Assembly (NCBI GenBank): GCA_934376945.1
Contig: CAKRPI010000014.1
Location: forward strand, 1 to 29,924
Length of the DNA stretch: 29,924 nt
Origin: an uncultured Lachnospiraceae bacterium
GTDB lineage: Bacteria; Bacillota; Clostridia; Lachnospirales; Lachnospiraceae
Direction of reading: 5' to 3'
Shown: one piece after another, positions 1 to 8,642 of the stretch
How the letters are laid out: the number at the start of each line of letters is the position of its first letter
Numbering within the stretch: the stretch's first letter is position 1
Notes under the pieces: model-generated
What the model was told of the DNA's origin: nothing
What the model saw: the letters and a program-made list of their open reading frames with translations, nothing else
Database searches by the model: none
Made by a program: the position numbers and the translations under genes

Positions 1-51
1 CAGACGAGGTATCAGGACATGGCGAACAGAGTTTGGAGGAAACAGTCATGA
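1..51 (+). CDS. 3' end of an upstream gene, product unknown
   Basis: Frame 1 is open from the window edge to a TGA at 49-51 and ends in QTRYQDMANRVWRKQS. The TGA overlaps the ATG of the next gene as ATGA, which is typical of translational coupling, so these bases are probably the C-terminus of the preceding operon member. Heptad-repeat secreted proteins of the kind that follows are often next to MMPL-type transporters, but 16 residues are too few to recognise the product. Confidence 0.5.
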   Translation, partial: QTRYQDMANRVWRKQS

Positions 52-3000
52 ACAGAAACAGAAAGTGCAGTAAAAAGGTGGCTGCAGGGATTGCAGTCGG
101 AATGGCAGCAGTAATAAGTGCAACACCGGTATGGGCTGCAGAAGAGAGTGCATCCGTATCGAAGGAGGAAACCGTCTATGTCAACGCGGATGCTTCCGGA
201 AATAAAGAAAATGTTACCGTTTCAAGCTGGCTGAAGAATGCCGGCTCAGAAAAGGAACTGAAGGATTCCAGTAATCTGCAGGATATCGTAAATGTAAAAG
301 GTGATGAAACTTTTTCACAGGATGGAGAGGGGCTTACCTGGAGCACGGATGATGAGGATATTTATTATCAGGGAACGACGGATAAAGATCTTCCGGTTAA
401 TGTAAAGCTGACCTATTATCTGGATGGGCAGGAGATGGCTCCGGAAGATCTGAAGGGAAAGAGCGGTCATCTTGAAATTCATGTAAAATATGAAAATACG
501 GAGAAACAGACTGTTAAAATCGGAGGGAAAGATCAGACCATCTACAGTCCGTTCGTGATGGTGACCGGAATGATCCTTCCGGGCGAGACGTTTAAGAATG
601 TCACGATCGATAACGGAAAAATCGTTTCGGACGGAAACCGAGAGATCGTCGTTGGCTTTGGCATGCCTGGAATGCAGGAAAGCCTGAATCTTGATCAGCT
701 TCAGGATATGATTGATGATCTGAAGGAAACCGAGGCGGAGACGGAAGAGGACTCGAAGTCTGAGACGGATGCAAAGGAAAAGGCAGAGACAGAAACAGAA
801 ACGGAGACAGAAGCTGAATCCGAGGACGATGAGGATGAGCTGAATCTTCCGGAAGGCTTTGTCGTATCGGCAGATGTGGAAGATTTTTCCATGAGCTCTA
901 CCTTTACAGTCGCATTGACGGATATTCTGAAACAGCTTGATACCGATAAGATTACGAATATTGATGATCTGAAGGATTCTCTAAATGATCTCGAAGATGC
1001 AGCGCTGAAGCTGGTGGATGGTACTTCAGATCTCTACGATGGTGTTGAGGAGCTGGATGACAAATACGGTGAGTTTGATGATGGCGTAAAAGAGTTAAAA
1101 GAAGGAATCGAAAAGCTGGTTGACGGAAGTGCTGACCTTCGCAGCGGTGCAGGAGAGCTGAAGGACGGAAGCTCTGATCTGGTGAGTGGTGTTGGTACCT
1201 TAAAGGATGGAAGCTCACAGCTGGTAAGCGGCGCAGCTTCCTTAAAGGATGGCACAGCAACCTTGAAAAATGGTACGTCTTCCCTTGTAAGCGGCGCAAA
1301 ACAGGTGAATGACGGTACGTCTTCTCTGGCAGCAGGTGCAGGAGAGCTGAAGAGCGGAAGCGCGACGTTGAAGGCAGGAGTGGATCAGTATACCAGCGGA
1401 GCAGACGAGCTGAACAGTGGAATCCAGACGTATCTTGGAACGAAGGGAGCACTTTCGGGAAAGGTAGGGGAATTCCAGAAGGGAATCGCAACGCTGTCAA
1501 GTGGCGTGAAAGCGTATACAAAGGGAGCTTCTGATCTGGCAGACGGCATAACGGCATACGTGGCAGGCGAGACTGAAATGGCAACAAAGGCACAGGGGCT
1601 GAAGCCGCTTGTGACCGGACTGCCGACAATCCGTACTTCTTTAAATAAATTGTATCAGTCAGTAGACGGAAAAGGAGATAACGATCTCCTTGCAGGTGCA
1701 AAAACACTGGCAGGAGGTCTCGCACAGCTTGAGGCGGAGATTGAAGGAACGGATGTAACTTCCCTGATCCAGCTGGTAGACAGTATGATTGCTTCCGGAA
1801 AAGAATTGATTTCCGAGGCCGGCACAATGCAGGGTATATTGAACGATGAAATCAGTGGTCCGATGACAGAGATGCTGACAACAGGTGCAAAGCTGCAGCA
1901 GGGAATCAGTGGTCTCTCCGGTCAGCTTGCAGATTCTAAAAAGCAGGTGGAAACACTGAAGAATACGGTTAACAAATCGCTGGCAAGCCAGATTGCAGCA
2001 CAGAATCAGAAACTTGCAGATGCGCAAAGTACAATGGACAATGCCGGCAATACATTTAAAGAAAAGGTAGATGCGGTAAATGACCAGATCGGCACAGTAA
2101 ATCAGAAGATTGAAGCGTTCAATCAGGCAGCAGCGCAGCAGAATGCTACCGCGCAGCAGGCGGTAGATGCAGCGAAACAGGCAGCGTCTGATACGGCAGC
2201 ACAGGCGTCCACAGCGGCATCCGCAGCCGGTTCGGCCTCGGGTACGGCAAGTGCAGCAAGTGGCAGTGCGGGTGATGCGGCAAATGCAGCTTCCGCTGCG
2301 GCGAACGATGCGGCAAATGCATCCAGTGTGGCGGGAAATGCAGCAGCACAGGCAAACCAGGCGGCCAGCGTGGCAGGGCAGGCAGCATCTGCAGCGCAGG
2401 CACTCTCAGAGACAAATCCGGAACTTGCAAGTCAGTTAAGCAGCCTTGCTTCCAGCCTGAGTGCTTCAGCCAATGAGCTGAGCAATGCGCAGGGCTCTCT
2501 TGGAAATGCATCAAATACGTTAAATGGTGATGCAGGTAATTTAAGCGGTGCGGCACAGACACTTTCCGGAAATGCAGGAGAGCTGAGCACATCCGCAGAC
2601 AGCCTTTCTGCTTCTGCATCAGCGGCAGGTGGTGTATCTGCATCTTTGCCGGCTGTCAGCACGGAAACGGTTGCACCGATCGATCTGATTACTGCGGATG
2701 CGAGTCTTGGTACGCTTCCGACACTGGATACCATCGGACTGGATGAAAGTCTGACACAGGCATTAAACAGCATTCAGCTTCCGGATACGACCGCCCTTGA
2801 GCAGGGACTTGCTTTGATTCAGACAGATTACAATAAAGTTCAGAATACTGTAGCAAAGAAGTTGAATCCGGCCCTTCAGGATGTTCAGACGAAGCTGGAC
2901 GGAATTAAGGCGATGGAAAAACAGATTCCGGCGAACCCACTTGGCAAGCTTCCGGCCGCAGTAAAGAAACTGAGCGACGGAGCGCAGGAGCTGAGTGCTG

Positions 3001-3848
3001 GTATGACGACACTTTCCACGAGCGTTGCAGCCTTCTACAAGGAAACCGAATCACTGCCGACAGCGGCAAATGGCATTCAGGCTCTGCTGGATGGATTTAC
3101 GCAGCTTAGCAGCTATAATAAGTCACTGACAGACGGTGCGGCAGCGTTGAAGAAAAACAGGACAACGCTGGATAAGGGAGTTGACAGTCTGACAAGTGGA
3201 GCAAAGCAGTTAGCAGGCGGACTGAACACATTAAGTACACAGCTTTCTGCAGGCGCAGGCAAGCTGGCAGCAAACAGCAGCGCTCTCAGATCTGGTGCAA
3301 GTGATCTTGCTTCCGGTGCGGCGACCTTAAAGAGTGGTGCGGACACACTGGAAAATGGTACAGGAAGCCTGTACAGCGGATCCAGGACATTGGCTTCCGG
3401 TGCAGAAACGCTGGAGAGCGGAGCAGGCGCACTGTACGATGGAACGAAGACACTGGATTCCGGTGTATCGACCTTAAAGAGCGGAGCAGAGACACTGGAG
3501 AGCGGAGCAGGCGCACTGTACGATGGGGCGGAAACACTGGAAAGCGGTGTAAATGATCTCAACGACGGTGCAGAGACACTGGAGAGTGGAAGTACGGAAG
3601 TAAAAGACGGTATCTCTGAACTGAAGGATGGTGCAGAAGAGCTGCGTGACGGTATGAAGGAATTTGACGAAGAGGGAACGAGCAAGCTGCAGAAAGCAGT
3701 TGATGAAGATCTTTCCGATATTCTTGACCGGATTCGCATCCTGAGTTCTGCGGATTATGCATACAGCACCTACAGCGGACGTGTGGACGGAATGGATGGA
3801 AATGTAAAATTCATTATTGAAACCGCCCCGATTGAGCAGGAAGACTGA
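48..3848 (+). CDS. Large secreted X-X-X-Leu-X-X-Gly heptad-repeat protein
   Basis: A 1266-residue exported protein. The ATG at 48 is preferred to the upstream in-frame TTG at 33 because GGAGG (35-39) lies 8 bases before it. Residues 1-30 form a signal peptide (basic MNRNRKCSKK, hydrophobic core, ATPVWA then AEE). Residues 31-225 look globular. Residues 226-265 are a Glu/Asp/Thr/Ser-rich acidic linker. Two long blocks of LxxGxxx heptads (about 318-465 and about 980-1215; units such as LKDGSSQLVSG) flank a middle part with an Ala/Ser/Gln-rich low-complexity stretch (about 690-880). The repeat matches the TIGR03057-type heptads also found in YhgE/Pip proteins. I see no LPXTG motif and no C-terminal membrane segment, so it is probably released or held by a partner. 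Heptad blocks of this sort suggest a long coiled or stalk structure; the function is unknown. Confidence 0.85.
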   Translation: MNRNRKCSKKVAAGIAVGMAAVISATPVWAAEESASVSKEETVYVNADASGNKENVTVSSWLKNAGSEKELKDSSNLQDIVNVKGDETFSQDGEGLTWSTDDEDIYYQGTTDKDLPVNVKLTYYLDGQEMAPEDLKGKSGHLEIHVKYENTEKQTVKIGGKDQTIYSPFVMVTGMILPGETFKNVTIDNGKIVSDGNREIVVGFGMPGMQESLNLDQLQDMIDDLKETEAETEEDSKSETDAKEKAETETETETEAESEDDEDELNLPEGFVVSADVEDFSMSSTFTVALTDILKQLDTDKITNIDDLKDSLNDLEDAALKLVDGTSDLYDGVEELDDKYGEFDDGVKELKEGIEKLVDGSADLRSGAGELKDGSSDLVSGVGTLKDGSSQLVSGAASLKDGTATLKNGTSSLVSGAKQVNDGTSSLAAGAGELKSGSATLKAGVDQYTSGADELNSGIQTYLGTKGALSGKVGEFQKGIATLSSGVKAYTKGASDLADGITAYVAGETEMATKAQGLKPLVTGLPTIRTSLNKLYQSVDGKGDNDLLAGAKTLAGGLAQLEAEIEGTDVTSLIQLVDSMIASGKELISEAGTMQGILNDEISGPMTEMLTTGAKLQQGISGLSGQLADSKKQVETLKNTVNKSLASQIAAQNQKLADAQSTMDNAGNTFKEKVDAVNDQIGTVNQKIEAFNQAAAQQNATAQQAVDAAKQAASDTAAQASTAASAAGSASGTASAASGSAGDAANAASAAANDAANASSVAGNAAAQANQAASVAGQAASAAQALSETNPELASQLSSLASSLSASANELSNAQGSLGNASNTLNGDAGNLSGAAQTLSGNAGELSTSADSLSASASAAGGVSASLPAVSTETVAPIDLITADASLGTLPTLDTIGLDESLTQALNSIQLPDTTALEQGLALIQTDYNKVQNTVAKKLNPALQDVQTKLDGIKAMEKQIPANPLGKLPAAVKKLSDGAQELSAGMTTLSTSVAAFYKETESLPTAANGIQALLDGFTQLSSYNKSLTDGAAALKKNRTTLDKGVDSLTSGAKQLAGGLNTLSTQLSAGAGKLAANSSALRSGASDLASGAATLKSGADTLENGTGSLYSGSRTLASGAETLESGAGALYDGTKTLDSGVSTLKSGAETLESGAGALYDGAETLESGVNDLNDGAETLESGSTEVKDGISELKDGAEELRDGMKEFDEEGTSKLQKAVDEDLSDILDRIRILSSADYAYSTYSGRVDGMDGNVKFIIETAPIEQED
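3411..3526 (+). repeat. Pair of exact 32-bp direct repeats inside the heptad-repeat gene
   Basis: The 32 bases at 3411-3442 recur exactly at 3495-3526. They begin CTGGAGAGCGGAGCAGG and end TACGATGG. The period is 84 bp, which is 28 codons or four heptads, so loss or gain of one unit would keep the frame. This marks a recent duplication or homogenised part of the second heptad block. Confidence 0.85.
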
Positions 3849-3883
3849 TCGAAAAAATCAGAAAAATTGAAAAACGATGAAAG

Positions 3884-3926
3884 AAGAAGCCGTAAAACCA
3901 TTGCAAAAATGGTTTTGCGGCTTCTT
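3884..3926 (+). terminator. Rho-independent terminator after the heptad-repeat gene
   Basis: A 17-bp stem with one G-T pair (3884-3900 against 3910-3926), loop TTGCAAAAA, followed by GTATTTG. The T-tract is weak, but stem length and position 35 bases after the stop support termination. Confidence 0.7.
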
Positions 3927-3961
3927 GTATTTGAACGCAGATAAGAATTCCCTCACCGACA

Positions 3962-4023
3962 GGTCGCAAAGCGACTGTGTTCATGAGCAAGTAGCGAAGT
4001 GGATTGCGAATGTCCGCTTTACA
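3962..4023 (+). repeat. Dispersed two-hairpin repeat, copy 1
   Basis: These 62 bases match 7481-7542 with three differences. The unit contains a GTCGC-AAA-GCGAC hairpin followed by an AGTGGA/TCCGCT hairpin (one G-T pair), with GTTCATGAGCAAGTAGCGAA between. The outer arm GAACGCAG (3933-3940) is separated from the unit by about 20 extra bases that are absent from copy 2. It is non-coding and intergenic, resembling REP/BIME-like repeats. Its function is unknown. Confidence 0.8.
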
Positions 4024-4072
4024 AGATATCGTAAAAGCCGGTAAATGGAATGAACGGAAATTTTTCGAAGGC

Positions 4073-4101
4073 TTGCGGCAGCGGAATATCTGTGGTATAG
4101 T
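4073..4101 (+). promoter_or_regulatory. Predicted sigma-A promoter for the GtrA-family gene
   Basis: TTGCGG (4073-4078), a 17-base spacer, and TATAGT (4096-4101) with the extended -10 dinucleotide TGG just before it. Transcription would start near 4108, giving a leader of about 146 bases before the ATG at 4254. I see no riboswitch fold I can name in that leader. Confidence 0.6.
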
Positions 4102-4253
4102 AAAGAACACAGGGCGAGCATTTTACACTTATTTTATGAAATTTTGCTTGGCTCTGAACAGTTACAAATAATCGAAAATCAGAGCATATAGGAACTGACG
4201 GCAAAAATGAGCGGGAATGTTCGTGTTACATTTGCTCTGGGAAAGAATCAGAA

Positions 4254-4703
4254 ATGAAAAAAGAAAACAGATTTCCGGTCTTATCAGGGAGCTTTTTGGG
4301 AAAGTTTTTGGATATTACGACATTGAAATTTCTGGCTGTCGGAGTGATCAATACGCTGGTCGGAACAGGTCTTATGTTTGTGCTTTATAATATTTTTTCA
4401 GTAAATTACTGGATTTCATCTGCTTCGAATTATATCGTGGGCAGTATCGTCAGCTATTTCCTGAATAAATATTTTACCTTTCAAAATAGAGAACGGTCAG
4501 TAAGGCAGATCATTCGATTTGTTGTAAATATTACTTTGTGCTATCTTGTTGCGTATGGAATGGCCAAACCATTGGTTTCCGCTGTGCTTTCCGGAATGAG
4601 TGAAAAGGTTCAGGGAAACTGTTCCATGCTTTGTGGGATGTGTCTGTTTGTGGCACTGAATTATCTGGGCCAGCGTTTTTTTGTGTTTGGTGAAAATAAA
4701 TAA
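4254..4703 (+). CDS. GtrA-family polyprenyl-linked sugar flippase
   Basis: A 149-residue protein with four predicted membrane segments (about 23-45, 50-70, 85-108 and 122-142). The family hallmarks are visible: KFLAVGVINTLVG near residue 25, NYIVGSIVSYFLNKYFTF, and a C-terminal LGQRFFVFG. GtrA/GtcA proteins are small membrane proteins thought to flip undecaprenyl-phosphate-linked monosaccharides. They work with a CsbB/GtrB-type GT2 enzyme and a GT-C transferase. In this window those partners could be the GT2 at 14658 and the YfhO protein at 18594, although this gene has its own promoter and terminator. The ribosome site is weak (GGGAAAG). Confidence 0.85.
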   Translation: MKKENRFPVLSGSFLGKFLDITTLKFLAVGVINTLVGTGLMFVLYNIFSVNYWISSASNYIVGSIVSYFLNKYFTFQNRERSVRQIIRFVVNITLCYLVAYGMAKPLVSAVLSGMSEKVQGNCSMLCGMCLFVALNYLGQRFFVFGENK

Positions 4704-4724
4704 AAATGGATCTGCATGTTTTGT

Positions 4725-4773
4725 GACAAACCACAGCTGCACTGCATTTTCAAACGTGCGGCTGTGGTTTGTC
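4725..4773 (+). terminator. Rho-independent terminator after the GtrA-family gene
   Basis: An 18-bp stem with one wobble pair: 4725-4742 (GACAAACCACAGCTGCAC) against 4756-4773, followed by TTAACTTT. It lies 22 bases after the stop and closes the single-gene unit. Confidence 0.8.
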
Positions 4774-4884
4774 TTAACTTTACGAACTTTTTTCGGTTCT
4801 GCTCAAAACTATTTAAGATTTTGTTTAAGAACTGTTCATGAAAATACGTTATCCTTAAATGAAAAGATGCGGGCGGAGGGAAAA

Positions 4885-5649
4885 ATGGGAAAAAGCAGTG
4901 CAAAAAGAAACGGCATGGAAGAGAACCGCTTCCGGAAAAAGAAAACGGCGACAGGTGTGCTGGCATGGGCAGAACGGATTGTACCGATGTATATCTGGAT
5001 TCCTTTGCTTTTTGAATTTGTATTTAATACATGTGTTTACACCGGCGCGAAAATAATTGCGGGAGGCTGGTATCATTACAATATTGAGACGAGACTGGAT
5101 CTGGCGATTCCGTTTGTTCCGTGGACGGTTGCGATTTATTTTGGCTGTTATCTGTTCTGGGCGGCAAATTATGTTCTGAGCGTGCGGGGGGATGCAGCGT
5201 CTGCGTGGCGCTTTTTGAGTGCAGATTTCCTTGCAAAATGTGTCTGCCTGTTCTTTTTCCTGGTGTTTCCAACGACAAATACGCGCCCGGAGGTAGTCGG
5301 AAATTCGGTTTGGGATATTCTGATGCGCTTTTTGTATCGGGTAGATGCGGCAGACAATCTGTTTCCGTCGATCCATTGTCTGACAAGCTGGTTCTGTTAT
5401 ATTGGGATAAGAGGAAAGAAAGAGATTCCGAAGGCATATCGGGCTTTTTCCTGTCTGATGGCAGTTGCGGTATTTTTGTCAACCCTGACAACGAAACAGC
5501 ATGTACTGGCTGATGTAGCTGCGGGAGCACTGCTTGCAGAAGCGACGTATGTACTGACTGTGAAAACCGGATTTGTTAAAAAATATCAGTCGTTTTTTGA
5601 GTGGGCGGACAGAACGCTGCACCTGAAACAGAAACCGGAGAGAAGGTAA
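4885..5649 (+). CDS. PAP2-family membrane phosphatase/phosphotransferase
   Basis: A 254-residue integral membrane protein. The ATG at 4885 is chosen because GGAGGG (4875-4880) precedes it; an upstream ATG at 4867 lacks a ribosome site. PAP2 core motifs are present: NLFPSIH (158-164) and the S199...H206-xxx-D210 block in STLTTKQHVLADVAAG. The first PAP2 motif (KxxxxxxRP) is represented at best by TNTRPEV at 131-137. About six hydrophobic segments are visible. The family dephosphorylates or exchanges lipid phosphates such as phosphatidate, undecaprenyl-PP or inositol lipids. The neighbours (LPG-synthase-like protein, PssA, Psd) suggest membrane lipid metabolism. The substrate cannot be read from sequence. 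Confidence 0.8.
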   Translation: MGKSSAKRNGMEENRFRKKKTATGVLAWAERIVPMYIWIPLLFEFVFNTCVYTGAKIIAGGWYHYNIETRLDLAIPFVPWTVAIYFGCYLFWAANYVLSVRGDAASAWRFLSADFLAKCVCLFFFLVFPTTNTRPEVVGNSVWDILMRFLYRVDAADNLFPSIHCLTSWFCYIGIRGKKEIPKAYRAFSCLMAVAVFLSTLTTKQHVLADVAAGALLAEATYVLTVKTGFVKKYQSFFEWADRTLHLKQKPERR

Positions 5650-6729
5650 ATGAAAAATAAAAAGAAGGTATTTTGGAATACAGTCCTGTTTCTGACGATT
5701 CTTGGTCTTACTCTGTATGGGGTATTTCATGGAGAAGACATGGGAGAAATGAAAGCGGCACTGATGCAGACGAAGGTGCGGTGGCTGGTTCCGGCAGCGG
5801 GCTGCGTATTTGTTTTTATCTGGGGCGAATCGATCATTATCTGGTATATGCTTCGGACATACGGAATTCATATAAAAGAAGCACTCTGCTTTTTGATTTC
5901 GTCAGTCGGATTTTTCTTCAGCTGTGTGACACCGTCGGCGACGGGCGGACAGCCAATGCAGATTTATTTTATGAAGAAGGAAAAAATACCGATTCCGGTT
6001 TCGACAGTGATACTTATGATCGTGACGATTACTTATAAGCTGGTACTGGTCGTAGTGGGAGTAAGTATTCTGTTATTTGGAAGAGGATTTCAGGAACAAT
6101 ATCTTACCGGAATTCTTCCAATCTTTTATCTTGGCATTGCGCTTAATGTGTTTTGCGTATCTTTTATGATGATTCTTGTATTTCACCCGTCACTTGCAAA
6201 AAAGATGATGATCTGCGGACTGAAGCTGCTGGAACATCTTCATTTCATGAAAAAGAAAGAAATGCGTCTGCAGAGGCTGGAAGCTTCCATGGATATGTAC
6301 AATGAAACGGCAGCCTTTATGAAGGAACATAAGCTTCTGATGGTAAATGTATTTCTGATCACACTCGGACAGAGACTTGCATTGTTTGCGGTAACGTGGT
6401 TTGTCTGTCTGGCGTTTTCTATCAGCGGACAGTCGGCCATAAAGGTGATCCTGCTTCAGGCTGTAATTTCCGTATCTGTAGATATGCTTCCGCTTCCGGG
6501 TGGAATGGGAATCAGTGAAACGCTGTTTCTGGCTATTTTTCCTCCGATATTCGGGGAACTGCTGCTGCCGGCCATGGTACTCAGCAGAGGACTTGGGTAT
6601 TACAGTGAGCTTCTGATTTCCGCGATATTTACAGTGGTAGCAATGTTTGTTTTTGATCACAGAGAAGCGAAAAGAGAGAAAATACAGAAGCGAAATCAGA
6701 TGCCCGGAAACAAGCAGAGCGTCGGCTGA
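5650..6729 (+). CDS. LPG-synthase-TM / flippase-like (UPF0104, YbhN-type) membrane protein
   Basis: A 359-residue polytopic protein whose ATG directly follows the stop of the PAP2 gene, with AGAAGG as ribosome site. Family signatures are SCVTPSATGGQPMQIYFM (about residue 92) and LPLPGGMGISE (about residue 280), both typical of the transmembrane domain of lysylphosphatidylglycerol synthase (PF03706). It has no C-terminal aminoacyl-transfer domain, so it is a stand-alone domain. Such proteins are proposed to flip or bind phospholipids or glycolipids. It is probably co-transcribed with PAP2 and pssA. Confidence 0.82.
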   Translation: MKNKKKVFWNTVLFLTILGLTLYGVFHGEDMGEMKAALMQTKVRWLVPAAGCVFVFIWGESIIIWYMLRTYGIHIKEALCFLISSVGFFFSCVTPSATGGQPMQIYFMKKEKIPIPVSTVILMIVTITYKLVLVVVGVSILLFGRGFQEQYLTGILPIFYLGIALNVFCVSFMMILVFHPSLAKKMMICGLKLLEHLHFMKKKEMRLQRLEASMDMYNETAAFMKEHKLLMVNVFLITLGQRLALFAVTWFVCLAFSISGQSAIKVILLQAVISVSVDMLPLPGGMGISETLFLAIFPPIFGELLLPAMVLSRGLGYYSELLISAIFTVVAMFVFDHREAKREKIQKRNQMPGNKQSVG

Positions 6730-6778
6730 GCAGAAAAAATTTAATAACAAAAGGAAGAAGAGAAAAAGGGGAAAAGCT

Positions 6779-7459
6779 ATGTTGGGATTTTATGATTATA
6801 CGGTTATTTTGACGTACTGCAGTCTTGCGTCATCGATATGCGGAATGTTCTGGGCATTTTCCGGTCATTTACACTGGGCGATCTTTTGCCTGGCGTTGTC
6901 AGGACTGTTTGATACGTTTGACGGAAAGGTTGCCAGAACGAAAAAAAACCGTACAGAAGATGAAAAAAATTTTGGAATTCAGATCGATTCCCTGTGTGAT
7001 GTTATTTGTTTCGGTGTATATCCGGCGATCCTGTGTTATTTTTCCGGGATGCAGGATCTGATTGGGCTGGCAATTCTTGTATTTTATTGCCTGGCAGGTA
7101 TGATTCGTCTTGCGTTTTTTAATGTTATGGAAACGAGCCGCCAGCAGCAGACGAGTGAGAACCGCAAATATTACCAGGGACTTCCGATCACCTCAATTGC
7201 AGTGATTCTTCCGCTTGTATATGTGAGCTCTTCACTGTATGCGCAGCATTTTATTATGGTACTTCATATTGTGATGCTGGTAACCGGGCTTCTTTTTATC
7301 CTGAATTTCCGTTTCCGTAAGCCGAACAACAAGGAGCTGGCAGCGCTGATCTGTATTGTGGCTGCGGCGGTCATTTATATCCTGATTTATTTCAGATGGA
7401 GAGGTTATATGCAGTGGAGTTGGAAGAATGTGATGAATCTGCTGCGCAGGCACAAATGA
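6779..7459 (+). CDS. pssA: CDP-diacylglycerol--serine O-phosphatidyltransferase
   Basis: A 226-residue membrane enzyme that makes phosphatidylserine from CDP-diacylglycerol and serine. The ATG at 6779 follows AGGGG; the frame is open further upstream but without a ribosome site. The complete CDP-alcohol phosphotransferase signature is seen: D45xxD48G49xxA52R53, then G66xxxD70xxxD74 (DTFDGKVAR...GIQIDSLCD). YYQGLPIT near residue 133 is also typical of PssA. About six to seven membrane segments follow. With psd just downstream, it gives the two-step phosphatidylethanolamine route. Confidence 0.9.
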   Translation: MLGFYDYTVILTYCSLASSICGMFWAFSGHLHWAIFCLALSGLFDTFDGKVARTKKNRTEDEKNFGIQIDSLCDVICFGVYPAILCYFSGMQDLIGLAILVFYCLAGMIRLAFFNVMETSRQQQTSENRKYYQGLPITSIAVILPLVYVSSSLYAQHFIMVLHIVMLVTGLLFILNFRFRKPNNKELAALICIVAAAVIYILIYFRWRGYMQWSWKNVMNLLRRHK

Positions 7460-7473
7460 GTTTGCAGGAAATT

Positions 7474-7542
7474 GAACGCAGGTCGCGAAGCGACTGCGTT
7501 CATGAGCAAGTAGCGAAGCGGATTGCGAATGTCCGCTTTACA
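7474..7542 (+). repeat. Dispersed two-hairpin repeat, copy 2
   Basis: GAACGCAG-GTCGC-GAA-GCGAC-TGCGTTC forms a near-perfect hairpin with a one-base bulge (7474-7501). AAGCGGA/TCCGCTT forms a second 7-bp hairpin. Bases 7481-7542 match copy 1 at 3962-4023 with three substitutions. Copy 2 lacks the 20-base insertion that splits the first hairpin arm in copy 1. It lies between pssA and psd and has no long T-tract, so it is not an ordinary terminator. Confidence 0.82.
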
Positions 7543-7668
7543 TTCTGTAAAGCAGAGCTGTGCTGCTGAAATTCTCTGATGTACAGGGCGGAAAATGAGA
7601 GATGAATGGTGCCAGAACGCGTAATATACAGACAGGGCAGAGAATACAGGACAGGAGCGTGAAAAAAA

Positions 7669-8550
7669 TTGTTACATAAAAAGAAAAAACAAAATATAAC
7701 TGTGCAGGAAAAAAACAGTCAGGAAAAGCTGCTTTCCCTGCTCTATGATCATGCCGCGGGAAGAATCCTCCTGCGGCCTTTTCTGATGCCGTGGTTTTCA
7801 AAAGCAGGCGGGTGGCTGCTCTCGACCAGGCTTTCTTCGCTTGCGGTGAGGCCGTTTGCAAGGGCGAATGGGATTGATCTTACCGAGTGTAAAAAAGAGC
7901 GCTTCGTTTCCTTTAATGATTTTTTTACAAGAGAGCTCAGGAAAGGGATGAGGCAGATTGATGCGGAGGAGAATGCGTTCATCAGTCCGTGCGATGCAAG
8001 GCTTTCCGTTTATCCGGTGACGGAGAATGGCCGTTTCACGGTCAAGCATACGGAATACACCTTAAAAAGCCTGCTGCGCAGCAAGACATTGGCACATCGC
8101 TTTGATGGCGGATTGGTCTGGATCTATCGTCTTTGTGTCGATGATTATCATCGTTATATTTATCCTGCTGATGGTGTAAAATCTGAAAATGTGTGTATTC
8201 CCGGCATTTTTCATACGGTCAATCCAATCGCAAATGATCATTATCCGATTTATAAAGAAAATACCAGAGAATACTGTCTGCTTCAGACAGAGAACTTCGG
8301 GACACTGCTGATGATGGAGGTCGGAGCACTGCTGGTCGGAAAGATAGAGAACCGTATGGGCGGGCAGGCAGAAGTAAAGCGCGGAGAGGAAAAAGGAAAT
8401 TTTGCGTTCGGAGGCTCTACGATCATTGTCGTGAGCGGACGCAATCAGGTACTGCCACTTCCGCAGATCAAAGAAAAAGCAGGTACAGCACAGGAAATTC
8501 GTGTGCGGATGGGAGAAAAAGTCGGGACAGGGGAAATGGAAAAAGAATAG
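7669..8550 (+). CDS. psd: Phosphatidylserine decarboxylase proenzyme
   Basis: A 293-residue enzyme that decarboxylates phosphatidylserine to phosphatidylethanolamine with a self-generated pyruvoyl group. The frame starts at TTG 7669, 11 bases after AGGAG. The self-cleavage site is FGGST with Ser250 (GGST in place of the commoner LGST). The catalytic Asp109 (SPCDAR) and His161 (DDYHRYIYP) are present. FNDFFTREL near residue 82 is a further hallmark. Length and domain order are those of the usual soluble or peripheral Psd. It pairs with pssA, from which the dispersed repeat separates it. Confidence 0.9.
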   Translation: MLHKKKKQNITVQEKNSQEKLLSLLYDHAAGRILLRPFLMPWFSKAGGWLLSTRLSSLAVRPFARANGIDLTECKKERFVSFNDFFTRELRKGMRQIDAEENAFISPCDARLSVYPVTENGRFTVKHTEYTLKSLLRSKTLAHRFDGGLVWIYRLCVDDYHRYIYPADGVKSENVCIPGIFHTVNPIANDHYPIYKENTREYCLLQTENFGTLLMMEVGALLVGKIENRMGGQAEVKRGEEKGNFAFGGSTIIVVSGRNQVLPLPQIKEKAGTAQEIRVRMGEKVGTGEMEKE

Positions 8551-8580
8551 TTAGATATGAAGAAAAAAATATGTTATAAT
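8551..8580 (+). promoter_or_regulatory. Predicted extended -10 promoter upstream of the GNAT gene
   Basis: TATAAT (8575-8580) preceded by TGT, an extended -10. A poor -35 (TTAGAT, 8551-8556) stands at 18 bases. It begins right after the psd stop codon. The predicted start near 8587 lies just ahead of a terminator-like hairpin at 8617-8642. Confidence 0.5.
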
Positions 8581-8616
8581 AAATAACATGGGTATTAAAG
8601 GTAATTGTGCCATAGT

Positions 8617-8642
8617 ACTTAATCGTAGACATTAAGTTTTTT
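8617..8642 (+). terminator. Terminator or leader attenuator before the GNAT gene
   Basis: ACTTAAT (8617-8623) pairs with ATTAAGT (8631-8637), followed by a run of Ts to 8642. The 7-bp AT-rich stem is weak but has a good T-tract. It could end psd transcription. Because a promoter lies just upstream at 8575, it could equally attenuate the GNAT transcript. Confidence 0.5.

Noticed and set aside
3411..3526. Repeated units in the heptad gene as a CRISPR array
   Set aside because: The repeats are coding, in frame, with a four-heptad period and no unique spacers.
952..3762. Long minus-strand open frames inside the heptad-repeat gene (up to about 290 codons)
   Set aside because: They mirror a repetitive, compositionally biased coding sequence on the plus strand and have Leu/Pro/His/Ser-biased translations with no domains.
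7474..7542. The pssA-psd intergenic hairpins as a Rho-independent terminator
   Set aside because: Neither hairpin is followed by a T-tract, and the same unit occurs elsewhere, so it is better called a dispersed repeat.
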